From CAVRXQ01 sp963831155 (GTDB lineage Bacteria > Actinomycetota > Acidimicrobiia > Acidimicrobiales > Bog-793): 64,000 nt of DNA. Below are positions 8,434-19,969 of the stretch, piece after piece. Position 1 is the first letter of the stretch, and each line of letters opens with the position of its first letter. Location: NCBI GenBank assembly GCA_963831155.1, contig CAWHOY010000005.1, positions 496,001-560,000 on the forward strand. Direction: 5' to 3'. The position numbers and the translations under genes are program-made. The notes beneath the pieces were generated by a model. It saw nothing but the letters and a program-made list of their open reading frames with translations, did not search any database and was not told the DNA's origin.

Positions 8434-9804
8434 GTGTCGGTGTGGTCTCGACGCATGCGCGTCGCGTCGGCGCTCGAGATGATGCGGTTCACCGAGAGTC
8501 TCTCGTTCGACAAGGTGCTCGGCATCGATGACGTCGAAGGTTCCAAAGCGCACGTGCGCGGTCTCGGTCGGGCGAAGATCCTGACTCCGTCCGAGGTCGA
8601 ATCACTTCTCGAGGCGCTCTCGACGGTGCGAAGCGAATTTGAGAGCGGCGCATTCGAATTCGCCGAGAGTGACGAGGACGTTCACTCCGCGATCGAACGC
8701 CGCGTCACCGAGCTAGCGGGCGAGACCGGCACCCGCCTCCACACAGCGAGAAGTCGGAACGACCAGGTCGCGACGGCGCTCCGTTTGTATACGACGCGAG
8801 AGATCGCGAGGACTTCAGAAGCGGTTATTCGTCTATGTGACGCATTTCTCGATCGCGCGCGCACAGTCGGGAATGCCGAAATTTGCGGCTATACCCATCT
8901 GCAACGTGCCCAAAGAGTGCCGCTCGCTTGGCAACTTTGTGCGCACGCCTGGTCGTTGTTACGCGACATCGACCGATTCCACGAGGCGCGCGAGCGCGTC
9001 GAGGTGTCTCCGCTCGGCGCGGGTGCTGTCGGCGGCTCGACGCTGCCAATAAATGCGCTCGAAACTGCGCGGGATCTCGGATTCGAGCGTGCGTTTGAGA
9101 ACCCAATCGACGCCGTCGCGGATCGCGACTTTGTTGCGGAATCGCTCTTCGCCATAGCGCTGCTCGGGGTGCACCTCTCGCGGGTCGGCGAGGAGGTTGT
9201 GATCTATTCGACGAGTGAATTCGGTTTCTACGTGCTTGACGACGCCTGGGCGACGGGGAGCTCGATGCTTCCTCAAAAAAAGAATCCGGACGTGGCAGAG
9301 CTCGCTCGAGCAAAGAGCGGGCGCCTAATCGGGCACCTGACCGGGTTTCTCGCGACATTGAAGGGTCTCCCGTTCGCGTACAACCGTGACCTTCAGGAGG
9401 ACAAAGAGCCTCTTTTCGATTCGTTCTCGCAGATCAACCTCGCTCTCGACGCACTCACTGGTGTCGTCCAGACGCTGCATTTCGACCTTGAAGCGATGCG
9501 CACCGCCGCCAGCGACCCGAATGTGCGCGCCGTCGAGCTCGCGGAGTGGATGGTCAAGCGGGGGGGCCCATTTCGCGAGGCACACGGAACGATCGCCGAT
9601 CTCGTGCGTCGTTCAATCGAGGACAAGCGATCGTTGCCTGATCTCGTTCGTGAGTCCGATCAACTCGGTCCCGAAGCGCTCTTCGTCTTCGAAGTTGAGC
9701 CGCGCATCCCGCTGCAAACGGTGTCCGAACAACTCGACCGTCTTGGACGGGCGATTGAATTGCGTCGTGGACGCGTCCGAATCTCCCGCCACGCAGAAGA
9801 CTGA
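8434..9804 (+). CDS. argH: Argininosuccinate lyase
   Basis: Last step: cleaves argininosuccinate to arginine and fumarate. The 456-aa protein carries the fumarase/aspartase signature GSSMLPQKKNPD, HTARSRNDQVATALRLY, GYTHLQRAQRVPLAWQL (catalytic His and Gln) and FAYNRDLQEDKEPLFDS. GTG at 8434 is the start given here; an alternative ATG (MRVASALEMMRF) lies a few codons in. The 3' end overlaps the next frame or abuts it, depending on its start. Confidence 0.96.
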   Translation: MSVWSRRMRVASALEMMRFTESLSFDKVLGIDDVEGSKAHVRGLGRAKILTPSEVESLLEALSTVRSEFESGAFEFAESDEDVHSAIERRVTELAGETGTRLHTARSRNDQVATALRLYTTREIARTSEAVIRLCDAFLDRARTVGNAEICGYTHLQRAQRVPLAWQLCAHAWSLLRDIDRFHEARERVEVSPLGAGAVGGSTLPINALETARDLGFERAFENPIDAVADRDFVAESLFAIALLGVHLSRVGEEVVIYSTSEFGFYVLDDAWATGSSMLPQKKNPDVAELARAKSGRLIGHLTGFLATLKGLPFAYNRDLQEDKEPLFDSFSQINLALDALTGVVQTLHFDLEAMRTAASDPNVRAVELAEWMVKRGGPFREAHGTIADLVRRSIEDKRSLPDLVRESDQLGPEALFVFEVEPRIPLQTVSEQLDRLGRAIELRRGRVRISRHAED

Positions 9805-10423
9805 ATTGGGCGGGCCGGCGCCGATCGAGCGCGCCTTTTTCGCCAGCGACCCGGTCGAGGTCGCGCCCCGAGTTCTCAACCTGCTCCTCGTCGCCAACGG
9901 GGTGGTCGGTCGCATCGTCGAGGTTGAGGCGTACGCGGGGGAGCGCGATGCGGCAAGTCATGCCTATCGTGGCCGGACACCTCGGAATGCGACGATGTTC
10001 GGGCCGCCGGGACACCTGTACGTCTATTTCACTTACGGCATGCACTTCTGCTCGAACATCGTCTGTGAGAAAGAGGGTGTCGCGGGAGCGGTGCTGCTGA
10101 GGGCGCTGGCGCCCGTGTCGGGCATCGAGGTGATGCGTTCGAGGCGACCTCGAGCGCGCCGTGATCGCGAGCTCTGCGCAGGGCCGGCTCGACTTTGTCA
10201 GGCGCTCGCATTCGATCGCGGCACCGATGGAGCGGACCTCGTCGCAGGCTCAGAAGGTGTCCAGATCGTTTCGGATGGGACGCCGCCTCCAACAAAACCG
10301 CTGGTCACGACCAGAATCGGACTCTCGGAGCGCAACGGGACGGCGGTGGAATTTCCTTGGCGGTTCGTCGTTCCCGGCGATGAAAATGTGTCACGACCTG
10401 CGCCTCGGCTGATTGACACATAG
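9767..10423 (+). CDS. 3-methyladenine DNA glycosylase (AAG/Mpg family)
   Basis: Base-excision repair glycosylase of the human AAG type. It shows ERAFFASDPVEVAPRVLNLL, the catalytic Glu in GRIVEVEAYAGERDAASHAYRG, RNATMFGPPGHLYVYFTYGMH with the intercalating Tyr block, and AVLLRALAPV. Length from GTG 9767 is 218 aa. A TTG at 9806 directly after the argH stop is an equally good start and would shorten it to 205 aa. It is probably read from the arg operon; an rrn promoter overlaps its 3' end. Family assignment is firm; substrate range is not. Confidence 0.93.
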   Translation: MDASESPATQKTELGGPAPIERAFFASDPVEVAPRVLNLLLVANGVVGRIVEVEAYAGERDAASHAYRGRTPRNATMFGPPGHLYVYFTYGMHFCSNIVCEKEGVAGAVLLRALAPVSGIEVMRSRRPRARRDRELCAGPARLCQALAFDRGTDGADLVAGSEGVQIVSDGTPPPTKPLVTTRIGLSERNGTAVEFPWRFVVPGDENVSRPAPRLIDT

Positions 10424-10440
10424 TCGGCTGGTGCTAAGGT
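10413..10440 (+). promoter_or_regulatory. Probable rRNA operon promoter
   Basis: Perfect -35 hexamer TTGACA at 10413-10418, 16-bp spacer, then TAAGGT at 10435-10440, a good actinobacterial -10. It lies about 350 bp upstream of mature 16S and overlaps the last codons of the glycosylase gene. It is the best sigma-70-type promoter in this gap. Confidence 0.7.
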
Positions 10441-10789
10441 AACCGCTGCTCGGAACTGATGTTTGGGCCCGGGCCACTCCGAAGTAGCCTTACGCCCTTC
10501 GGAATCGCTGATAGCCGTCTCCCCTCTGGGGTCGATCGGCGCCCTCAGCGTACGCGGGCACCTCCTTCCGCAAGGAAGTGTGCCTGTCGTCGCTCCTTGA
10601 GAACGGAATAGGAACAGCCAAAAGCCAGTGCATGCTCGCGCGCCCGAAAGGTCGCGCGTTCACGAAGTCAATTGCACTGAACACGGACAACGTCCGTTTT
10701 GGTGCCAGTCGGTTCGGGGACATTTCCTGTTTTCGGACCGACTCTCTTAGGATCGAAGTATCGATCGATTTATCGACCGATATGAGGTC
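10441..10789 (+). other. rRNA operon leader
   Basis: No gene is visible in these 349 bases. They contain an actinobacterial rrn motif (CTCCTTGAGAACGG near 10596-10609) resembling the CTTTGAGAACTC motif in the 16S-23S spacer. Near 10732-10750 a segment (GGACC...CTTAG) can pair in part with bases just after 16S (CTAAG...GGTCC), as expected for a 16S processing stem. Confidence 0.55.
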
Positions 10790-12562
<1,773 letters not shown>

Positions 12563-13730
12563 CTCCAAGCTACAAAGAGCCAACGGTGGATGCCTTGGCG
12601 CCTGAAGCCGATGAAGGACGTGGGAGGCTGCGAAAAGCTACGGGGAGCTGCCGACCAAGCTTTGATCCGTAGATGTCCGAATGGGGAAACCCGTCACCCG
12701 TCATGGGGTGTCACCCTGGTCTGAATGCATAGGGCCAGCGGAGGGAACCGGGGGGAATGAAACATCTGAGTACCCCGAGGAAAAGAAAGCAAAATGCGAC
12801 TCCCTGAGTAGCGGCGAGCGAAAAGGGAAGAGCCTAAACCGGTCCAGTGTCAAGCCTGGTGGCGTTGCTGGGTCGGGGTTGTGGGAAATCGCTTGAGGGG
12901 GCACCAGACCTCTCGCGGAGTTAAAAAATCGCCGTCTAGTGGAAGTGTTCTGGAACGGCACGCCATAGGGGGTAACAGCCCCGTACACGAAAGGCGAGCG
13001 ATCTCTGTTGCGATTCTCCCGAGTAGCGCCGGATCTGGGAAAGCCGGCGCGAATCTACGAGGACCACCTCGAAAGGCTAAGTACTAACAGGCGACCGATA
13101 GCGAACTAGTACCGTGAGGGAAAGGTGAAAAGCACCCCGGGAGGGGAGTGAAATAGTACCTGAAACCGTTGGTTTACAAACAGTCAGAGCGTCGTCGATA
13201 TTTACGAATATTGGCCGCAATGGCGTGCCTTTTGAAGAATGAGCCAGCGAGTTACCGTGTGTGGCGAGGTTAACCCGAATGGGGTAGCCGGAGCGAAAGC
13301 GAGTCTGAATAGGGCGTTCAGTCGCATGCGGTAGACCCGAAGCCGGGTGATCTTGCCATGGGCAGGCTGAAGCGGGGGTAAGACCTCGTGGAGGGCCGAA
13401 CCCACCATGGTTGAAAACATGGGGGATGACCTGTGGTAAGGGGTGAAAGGCCAATCAAACCCGGTGATAGCTGGTTCTCCCCGAAATGCATTTAGGTGCA
13501 GCGTCAGATGTTTAGCACCGGAGGTAGAGCACTGAATGGGTTAGGGGGCCTACAAGCTTACCGACCCCAATCAAACTCCGAATGCCGGTGCTCTAAGTCT
13601 GGCAGTGAGACCACGGGGGATGAGCTTCGTTGGTCGAAAGGGAAACAGCCCAGACCGCCAGCTAAGGCCCCAAATTCTTGACTAAGTGGAAAACGATGTG
13701 GGGACGCAGAAACAGCCAGGAGGTTGGCTC

Positions 13731-13778
<48 letters not shown>

Positions 13779-14619
13779 GCCCCGCGCGGACAATGTAACG
13801 GGGCTTAAGTCAAGAGCCGAAGCTGCGGATTCCCGCGTAAGCGGGAGTGGTAGGGGAGCGTCGACTGTGCCGTGAAGCGGGGGTGTGAACCGTCGTGGAG
13901 CGCAGTCGAGTGAGAATGCTGGCATGAGTAGCGAGAGAGGGGTGAGAAACCCCTCCGCCGTAAGCCCAAGGGTTCCTGGGGAAGGCTAATCCGCCCAGGG
14001 TCAGTCGGGAGCTAAGGCGAGGCCGAAAGGCGTAGTCGATGCACAACTGGTTGATATTCCAGTACCACCGTGTCCGCGCCCATTCCAAATCAGGGGTACT
14101 AAGGGGCTGGCCTTCGGGCCGAACTGACCGACCCTGAAGAGGAAAGCGATGAGGGGACGCAGGAGGATAGGTGAGCCCAGGCGTTGGTTGTCCTGGGGGA
14201 AGCGTGTAGGAGGGGACCTAGGCAAATCCGGGTCCCGCATCTTCGAGACGTGATCCCGAGCCGTTTCAGGCGAAGTCATCAAGTCCATGCTGCCGAGAAA
14301 AGCCTCTAGCGAGCTGACATGGTGCCCGTACCCCAAACCGACTCAGGTGGGCAGGTAGAGAATACCAAGGCGATCGGGAGAACTGTGGTTAAGGAACTCG
14401 GCAAAATGCCCCCGTAACTTCGGGAGAAGGGGGGCCTCAATAGGGTGAAAGGGCTTCGCGCCCCGAGCTTGAAGAGGCCGCAGAGAATTGGGGGAAGCGA
14501 CTGTTTAATAAAAACACAGCAGCGTGCGAAGTCCTAAGACGATGTATACGCTGTGACGCCTGCCCGGTGCCGGAAGGTTACGGGGAGGGGTTAGTCCTTC
14601 GGGACGAAGCTCTGAACCT

Positions 14620-14662
<43 letters not shown>

Positions 14663-15442
14663 TACCGCCCTCTCAGCAGGCAGAGAGGAGCTGCCCCTTT
14701 TGTCGGTGACGGCAAAATGAGCAGTCGGCCATTTGCTGGAAGAGCCGGAGAATCCTTCGCTACTAGTCGTTTGTTTCTGGTGATACACCGAGGGTGTATA
14801 TCGAAGGACATGGACGGCAGTGACAACGCGCAAGGTGCGGAAAACCAGCAGGAAAGACTTGAGTACCACGGATGGATCGTGGGTTTTGTTGACGGAGAAG
14901 GCTGCTTCAGCTGTCCTATCTTCCGAAACAGAACGACGTCCTTGGGCTGGCAAATACAACCAACTTTCAAGGTTGTGCAGGGAGCCAGCAGCCGGGACGT
15001 TCTGGAGGAATTGAAGAGATTCTTCGAATGCGGTCGCGTCTACGCGAATAAGCGCCAGGACAATCACAAAGAAGACCTGGTTGTTTACAACGTCAGCCGC
15101 CTCCGCGATCTGATCGAGGTGATCATTCCGTTCTTTCAGGCCCACCCGCTACGAACTGCGAAGAGGGAAAACTTCGACAAGTTCGCGTACATCGTCGATC
15201 AGGTCGCCCAAAAAGCCCACCTGACAGCGTTCGGCATGGCAGAAATTGCCACGATCGCTGAGACGATGAACTCAGCGGAAGCCATCTCAGTACCTGAGAA
15301 TCCTCAGAGACCATACGCCGACCAACTCGCCATCCCTGGTGAGTTGAAGAGATGGTCCGACCCCCGCGGCGACGCGGGGAGGTTGGCGGAAACGACCAAC
15401 CCGCCCGGCGCTTTGTGCGTCGGGTTCACAAGTAACAAAACG
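14663..15442 (+). mobile_element. Group I intron 1 (site L1931) with homing endonuclease
   Basis: 780-nt insertion after U1931 (E. coli numbering). The upstream exon ends in U and the intron ends in G, the group I rule. Core elements are readable: P4 5' strand TTTGCTGGAA at 14731, the Q/R-type segment CCAGCAGGAAAG at about 14844, P7 5' strand CTCAGAGACCATACGCC near 15302, and the S-type strand AAGAGATGGTCCGAC near 15348. P7/S closely match intron 3. A LAGLIDADG reading frame fills the middle and overlaps both halves of the core. The same site is known to hold introns in Thermotoga (my recollection). Confidence 0.88.
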
Positions 15443-15568
15443 AGCGAAATTCCTTGTCGGGTAATTGAGTTGCCCGGCGCGGGAGTGATTCCGTGCAAAT
15501 ACCCGCTCATAACGGCGGAGCCCTACCCAATGGTCTCGACCAAGGACGAGGCAATCATTGGCGGGTAA
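14810..15568 (+). CDS. LAGLIDADG homing endonuclease in 23S intron 1
   Basis: Endonuclease predicted to cut intronless 23S genes at the insertion site and drive intron homing. From ATG 14810 (preceded by GAAGGA) the product is 252 aa; an ATG at 14717 would add 31 residues. The single motif is YHGWIVGFVDGEGCFS, so it probably acts as a homodimer. The beta-rich DNA-binding region continues through WQIQPTFKVVQGASSRDV and VYNVSRLRDLIEVIIPFF to about residue 140. The rest has no endonuclease look: the frame runs through the intron's P7 region, across the 20-nt exon and into intron 2 before stopping. It can be made only from unspliced precursor. Confidence 0.85.
   Translation: MDGSDNAQGAENQQERLEYHGWIVGFVDGEGCFSCPIFRNRTTSLGWQIQPTFKVVQGASSRDVLEELKRFFECGRVYANKRQDNHKEDLVVYNVSRLRDLIEVIIPFFQAHPLRTAKRENFDKFAYIVDQVAQKAHLTAFGMAEIATIAETMNSAEAISVPENPQRPYADQLAIPGELKRWSDPRGDAGRLAETTNPPGALCVGFTSNKTSEIPCRVIELPGAGVIPCKYPLITAEPYPMVSTKDEAIIGG
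15443..15462 (+). rRNA. rrl: 20-nt 23S micro-exon (bases 1932-1951)
   Basis: The 20 bases AGCGAAATTCCTTGTCGGGT match E. coli 23S 1932-1951 exactly, including the position of m5U1939. They are flanked by intron 1 (ending in G) and intron 2 (beginning after U). Both splicing events are needed to join helix 69 to the rest of domain IV. Confidence 0.9.
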
Positions 15569-15782
15569 TGCCGTGGGAAGCCCTCTGTCGCGAAGGTTGT
15601 GACATGGCCCCGTAACGACTGAGCCCTCAAGGGCGAGGCTCCGGTCCTGCCTCATCGGAACTAAGTGTCCGGTTTGGCAAATCTATGACCGGTGCAATAC
15701 GCGGGCTCTTCAAAGAACAATCTCAGATTGAACTTTGAAGATGAAGGCATAGTCTGTCGCCCTCGAAAGAGGGATCACGACG
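15463..15782 (+). mobile_element. Group I intron 2 (site L1951), no own gene
   Basis: 320-nt insertion after U1951; it ends with G (ACGACG) before AAGTTCCGACC. Group I features include a likely P7 from ACTA near 15660 and TAGT near 15749 in GAAGATGAAGGCATAGTCTG. The 3' hairpin CCCTCGAAAGAGGG lies just before the splice site. Sequence differs from introns 1 and 3, so it is likely of a different subgroup and origin. It holds only the tail of the intron 1 frame. Coxiella burnetii is known to have an intron at this same position. Confidence 0.82.
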
Positions 15783-16060
15783 AAGTTCCGACCTGCACGA
15801 ATGGCGCAACGACTTCCCTACTGTCTCAACCACAGACCCGGCGAAATTGAAGTACGAGTAAAGATGCTCGTTAGCTGCATCAGGACGGAAAGACCCCGTG
15901 GACCTTTACTGCAACTTGATGTTGGGTTTTGGGACTGATTGTGTAGGATAGGTGGGAGCCTTGGAAGCTTTGGCGCTAGCCAGAGTGGAGGCAACGTTGA
16001 AATACCACCCTGTTAGTTCTGGGACTCTAACCTCGGTCCGTGACCCGGATTAGGAACAGC

Positions 16061-16114
<54 letters not shown>

Positions 16115-16318
16115 CCAAAGGTTCCCTCAGGCTGGTTGGCAATCAGCCGTCGAGTGCAATGGCAAAAGGGAGCTTGACTGCGAGACCCACAAGTCGAGCA
16201 GGTGCGAAAGCAGGGCATAGTGATCCGGCGGTTGCTTGTGGAAGCGCCGTCGCTCAACGGATAAAAGGTACCCCGGGGATAACAGGCTCATCTTCCCCAA
16301 GAGTCCATATCGACGGGA

Positions 16319-16364
<46 letters not shown>

Positions 16365-16365
16365 C

Positions 16366-16401
<36 letters not shown>

Positions 16402-16435
16402 TACGCGAGCTGGGTTTAGAACGTCGCGAGACAGT

Positions 16436-16698
16436 GAACTAACCGCGCTGTCGTAAAACTTGGCTAAATGCTGGAAACACCGGGTATCTCGCACTACTCA
16501 TCTGGAAAATTCCGGATAGTGACAAAGTGACGGGTGCGGTCAATCAGCAGGAAAGGCTCGTCTAAAGAACGAGAATCCTCAGAGACCATATGCCGAGCAC
16601 CGAATTCGGTGAAGATATGGTCCGATCTGCATGGCGACATGCAGAGCTAGGCAGAAATGCCCTAGCCCCCGAACGAAGATTCGGTGGTAACAACAATG
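16436..16698 (+). mobile_element. Group I intron 3 (site L2593), ORF-less
   Basis: 263-nt insertion inside GAGACAGT/TCGGTCCC at about base 2593, the well-known site of the Chlamydomonas chloroplast I-CreI intron. Exon ends in U, intron ends in G. Core: AAATGCTGGAAACACC (P3/P4) near 16473, CAATCAGCAGGAAAGGCTCG near 16540, CCTCAGAGACCATATGCC near 16575 and GAAGATATGGTCCGA near 16611. A compact ribozyme without an endonuclease gene. P7/S elements are nearly those of intron 1, suggesting shared ancestry. Confidence 0.88.
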
Positions 16699-16829
16699 TC
16701 GGTCCCTATCCGATGCAGCCGTAGGAGATCTGAGGAAGGCTGTCCCTAGTACGAGAGGACCGGGACGGACGCAGCTCTCGTGTGCCAGTTGTCCTGCCAA
16801 GGGCACGGCTGGTTTGCGACCTGCGGGTG

Positions 16830-16861
<32 letters not shown>

Positions 16862-17086
16862 TCGTTCCAAGATGAGATCTCCCACAGGGTCAACCTGGTA
16901 AGGCCCGTGGTCAGACCACCACGTTGATAGGCCGGAGGTGTAAGCACGGTGACGTGTTCAGCCGACCGGTACTAATCGGCCGAGGGCTTGGATTCTCGCT
17001 CGTGCTCGCTATGGAAGGCTCAAAGGATCGCGTCAGGCGTTCCTAGAGCGAATGCCTTTTCCAGAATGCAGGCGCTCGAGCCAAGG

Positions 17087-17206
<120 letters not shown>

Positions 17207-17218
17207 TCATCTCAGATT

Positions 17219-17263
17219 GAGCCTCCGCATGCAGCGAACACGCTGTCGAGCGGAGGCTCTTTC
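17219..17263 (+). terminator. Intrinsic terminator of the rRNA operon
   Basis: Perfect 10-bp stem GAGCCTCCGC (17219-17228) / GCGGAGGCTC (17250-17259) followed by TCTTTC. It lies 13 bases after 5S and is the clearest terminator in the window. Confidence 0.85.
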
Positions 17264-17326
17264 GCGCTCGTATTGGTCTCAAACCTTCGCAGTGAGCAGC
17301 GCGCTCTCGCAGTAGGTTCGAGGCAT

Positions 17327-18787
17327 ATGGCCGGTCGCGTGCATCCGTCATCCGCATCGCCGGGAAATCCCCGTGGACGGGTCTCGAAAGCGGTTCGCGG
17401 AGGCCAGAGTCCGGTGAAGCGTCGCACTAGTTCCGAAAACGCGGCGAAATCATCGAGAATCCAGCCCGACCGCCGAGGTCAATCGTCGCCGAACTCGAGC
17501 GGAGACAACGCTCGAAAGGCTCGAAACCCGAAGCGCCCGAGCCGGGCTACCAGCTCCAACCCACGCGACCGGACCAATCGTGCCGGCGAGGGATCAATTA
17601 GACGCAGTAGTCGTCGTTCGGAGGACGGGTACGGGCCTGAACGCGGACTCCGAAACCCTGAGGAACGCGGAGCCAGACACAGCGATCGCCGCTCAGGTTT
17701 CGTTTCATCACGGAATCGCATGCCGGGGAGTCGCGAATCACGGCCGGATCGCGCTCGAAACCACGGGGGCAGCACGTCCATTCGAGGTACGAACCCACGG
17801 CGCGCCTCGACGCAACGGCGCGACTCCGATCGCTTCGCGCGGGGCAATTTGGGTGGAGGAAGGTCCAGCGTTGAGCCGGGTCGTCCCGATTGGGGGAGCG
17901 TCGCCCGACGGGGTGCGTTCCGAGTGACGGCCGAGCCGGAGGAACAACCCCGGCCACGCCGTTCGGATTCGCGTTCCGAACGCGGTCGCGATGAGCGCCC
18001 CCGTCACCCAAACGCCCGATTTCGAGTAGTTCGCTCGAACGACGGCGTTCGGGTGACCCGCAACGAACAGCTGGGATCAGCGCCGCCCGCCGCCCGCCGC
18101 GGACGCGGACCGCGAGGACGCCGCACGCCGGCTGGCGTGCGCACTGATGTTGCATCAGCAGCTCCGGCGCGTTTGCGTGCACAAATCGAGCGACGCCTCG
18201 CAGAAGCGGCGGCAGCCTACGAGCGCGATCGATATCAAGACGCCCTTCGCATCCTGCGCTCCCTTCCGCACGAATCAAGCAATATCGGAGCGGTGAGGGA
18301 ATTGCGCGGCCTCACCTTCTACCGGTTGGGCCGATGGAGTGAGGCGTTGAGGGAGTTGCGTGCGTTCGTGGTACTCACTGGCTCCATCGATCAGCATCCG
18401 GTTATTGCCGACTCCGAGCGTGCACTTGGTCATCACGACCGTGTCGCGGCGATCTGGTCGGAAATACGTCAGTCGGGCACTTCGAGTGACGTTTTGGCCG
18501 AGGGTCGGCTCGTCATGGCGGGCTCGCTCGCAGATCGCGGCATGTACAAAGAGGCCATCGCACTGTTGGGACCGGCGACGCTTCGGAAGGTCGCGAAACC
18601 CCACGAACGCCACATCCGACAGTGGTACCTGCTCGGCGATCTGTATGAGCGGACCGGCGACGTACCGCGGGCGCGAGGGTTGTTCAAGCGGGTGGTCGAC
18701 GCAGATCCAGAGACGTCCGACGCGGTCGAGCGACTGTCGTCGCTGAGTGCACCGAGCCGTCGTAGTGCACCGAAACGGCGCAGGTAG
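17327..18787 (+). CDS. TPR protein with long Arg/Ser-rich disordered N-terminus
   Basis: 486-aa protein from ATG 17327; the open frame upstream runs into 5S and is ignored. Residues 1 to about 285 are a low-complexity stretch rich in Arg, Ser, Gly and Pro (DRRGQSSPNSSGDNARKA, RSDSRSERGRDERPRH). The last 200 residues are helical repeats (AEAAAAYERDRYQDALRIL, EAIALLGPATLRKVAKP, YLLGDLYERTGDVPRARGLF), typical of TPRs. The basic tail next to the rRNA operon invites an RNA- or ribosome-related role, but that is only inference. TPR region firm, function unknown. Confidence 0.82.
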   Translation: MAGRVHPSSASPGNPRGRVSKAVRGGQSPVKRRTSSENAAKSSRIQPDRRGQSSPNSSGDNARKARNPKRPSRATSSNPRDRTNRAGEGSIRRSSRRSEDGYGPERGLRNPEERGARHSDRRSGFVSSRNRMPGSRESRPDRARNHGGSTSIRGTNPRRASTQRRDSDRFARGNLGGGRSSVEPGRPDWGSVARRGAFRVTAEPEEQPRPRRSDSRSERGRDERPRHPNARFRVVRSNDGVRVTRNEQLGSAPPAARRGRGPRGRRTPAGVRTDVASAAPARLRAQIERRLAEAAAAYERDRYQDALRILRSLPHESSNIGAVRELRGLTFYRLGRWSEALRELRAFVVLTGSIDQHPVIADSERALGHHDRVAAIWSEIRQSGTSSDVLAEGRLVMAGSLADRGMYKEAIALLGPATLRKVAKPHERHIRQWYLLGDLYERTGDVPRARGLFKRVVDADPETSDAVERLSSLSAPSRRSAPKRRR

Positions 18788-18838
18788 GCTGACGCAGCAA
18801 AATGCGCGCGCGTCCGCGCACGAAAGCGGAGGTGGATC

Positions 18839-19894
<1,056 letters not shown>

Positions 19895-19969
19895 GGCCGA
19901 TCGGCCCTCATCAACAGCCAGGGCTGCCCCGGTAAACTGGCCTTCCACGTACGTATTAAGGGGCAGCCG

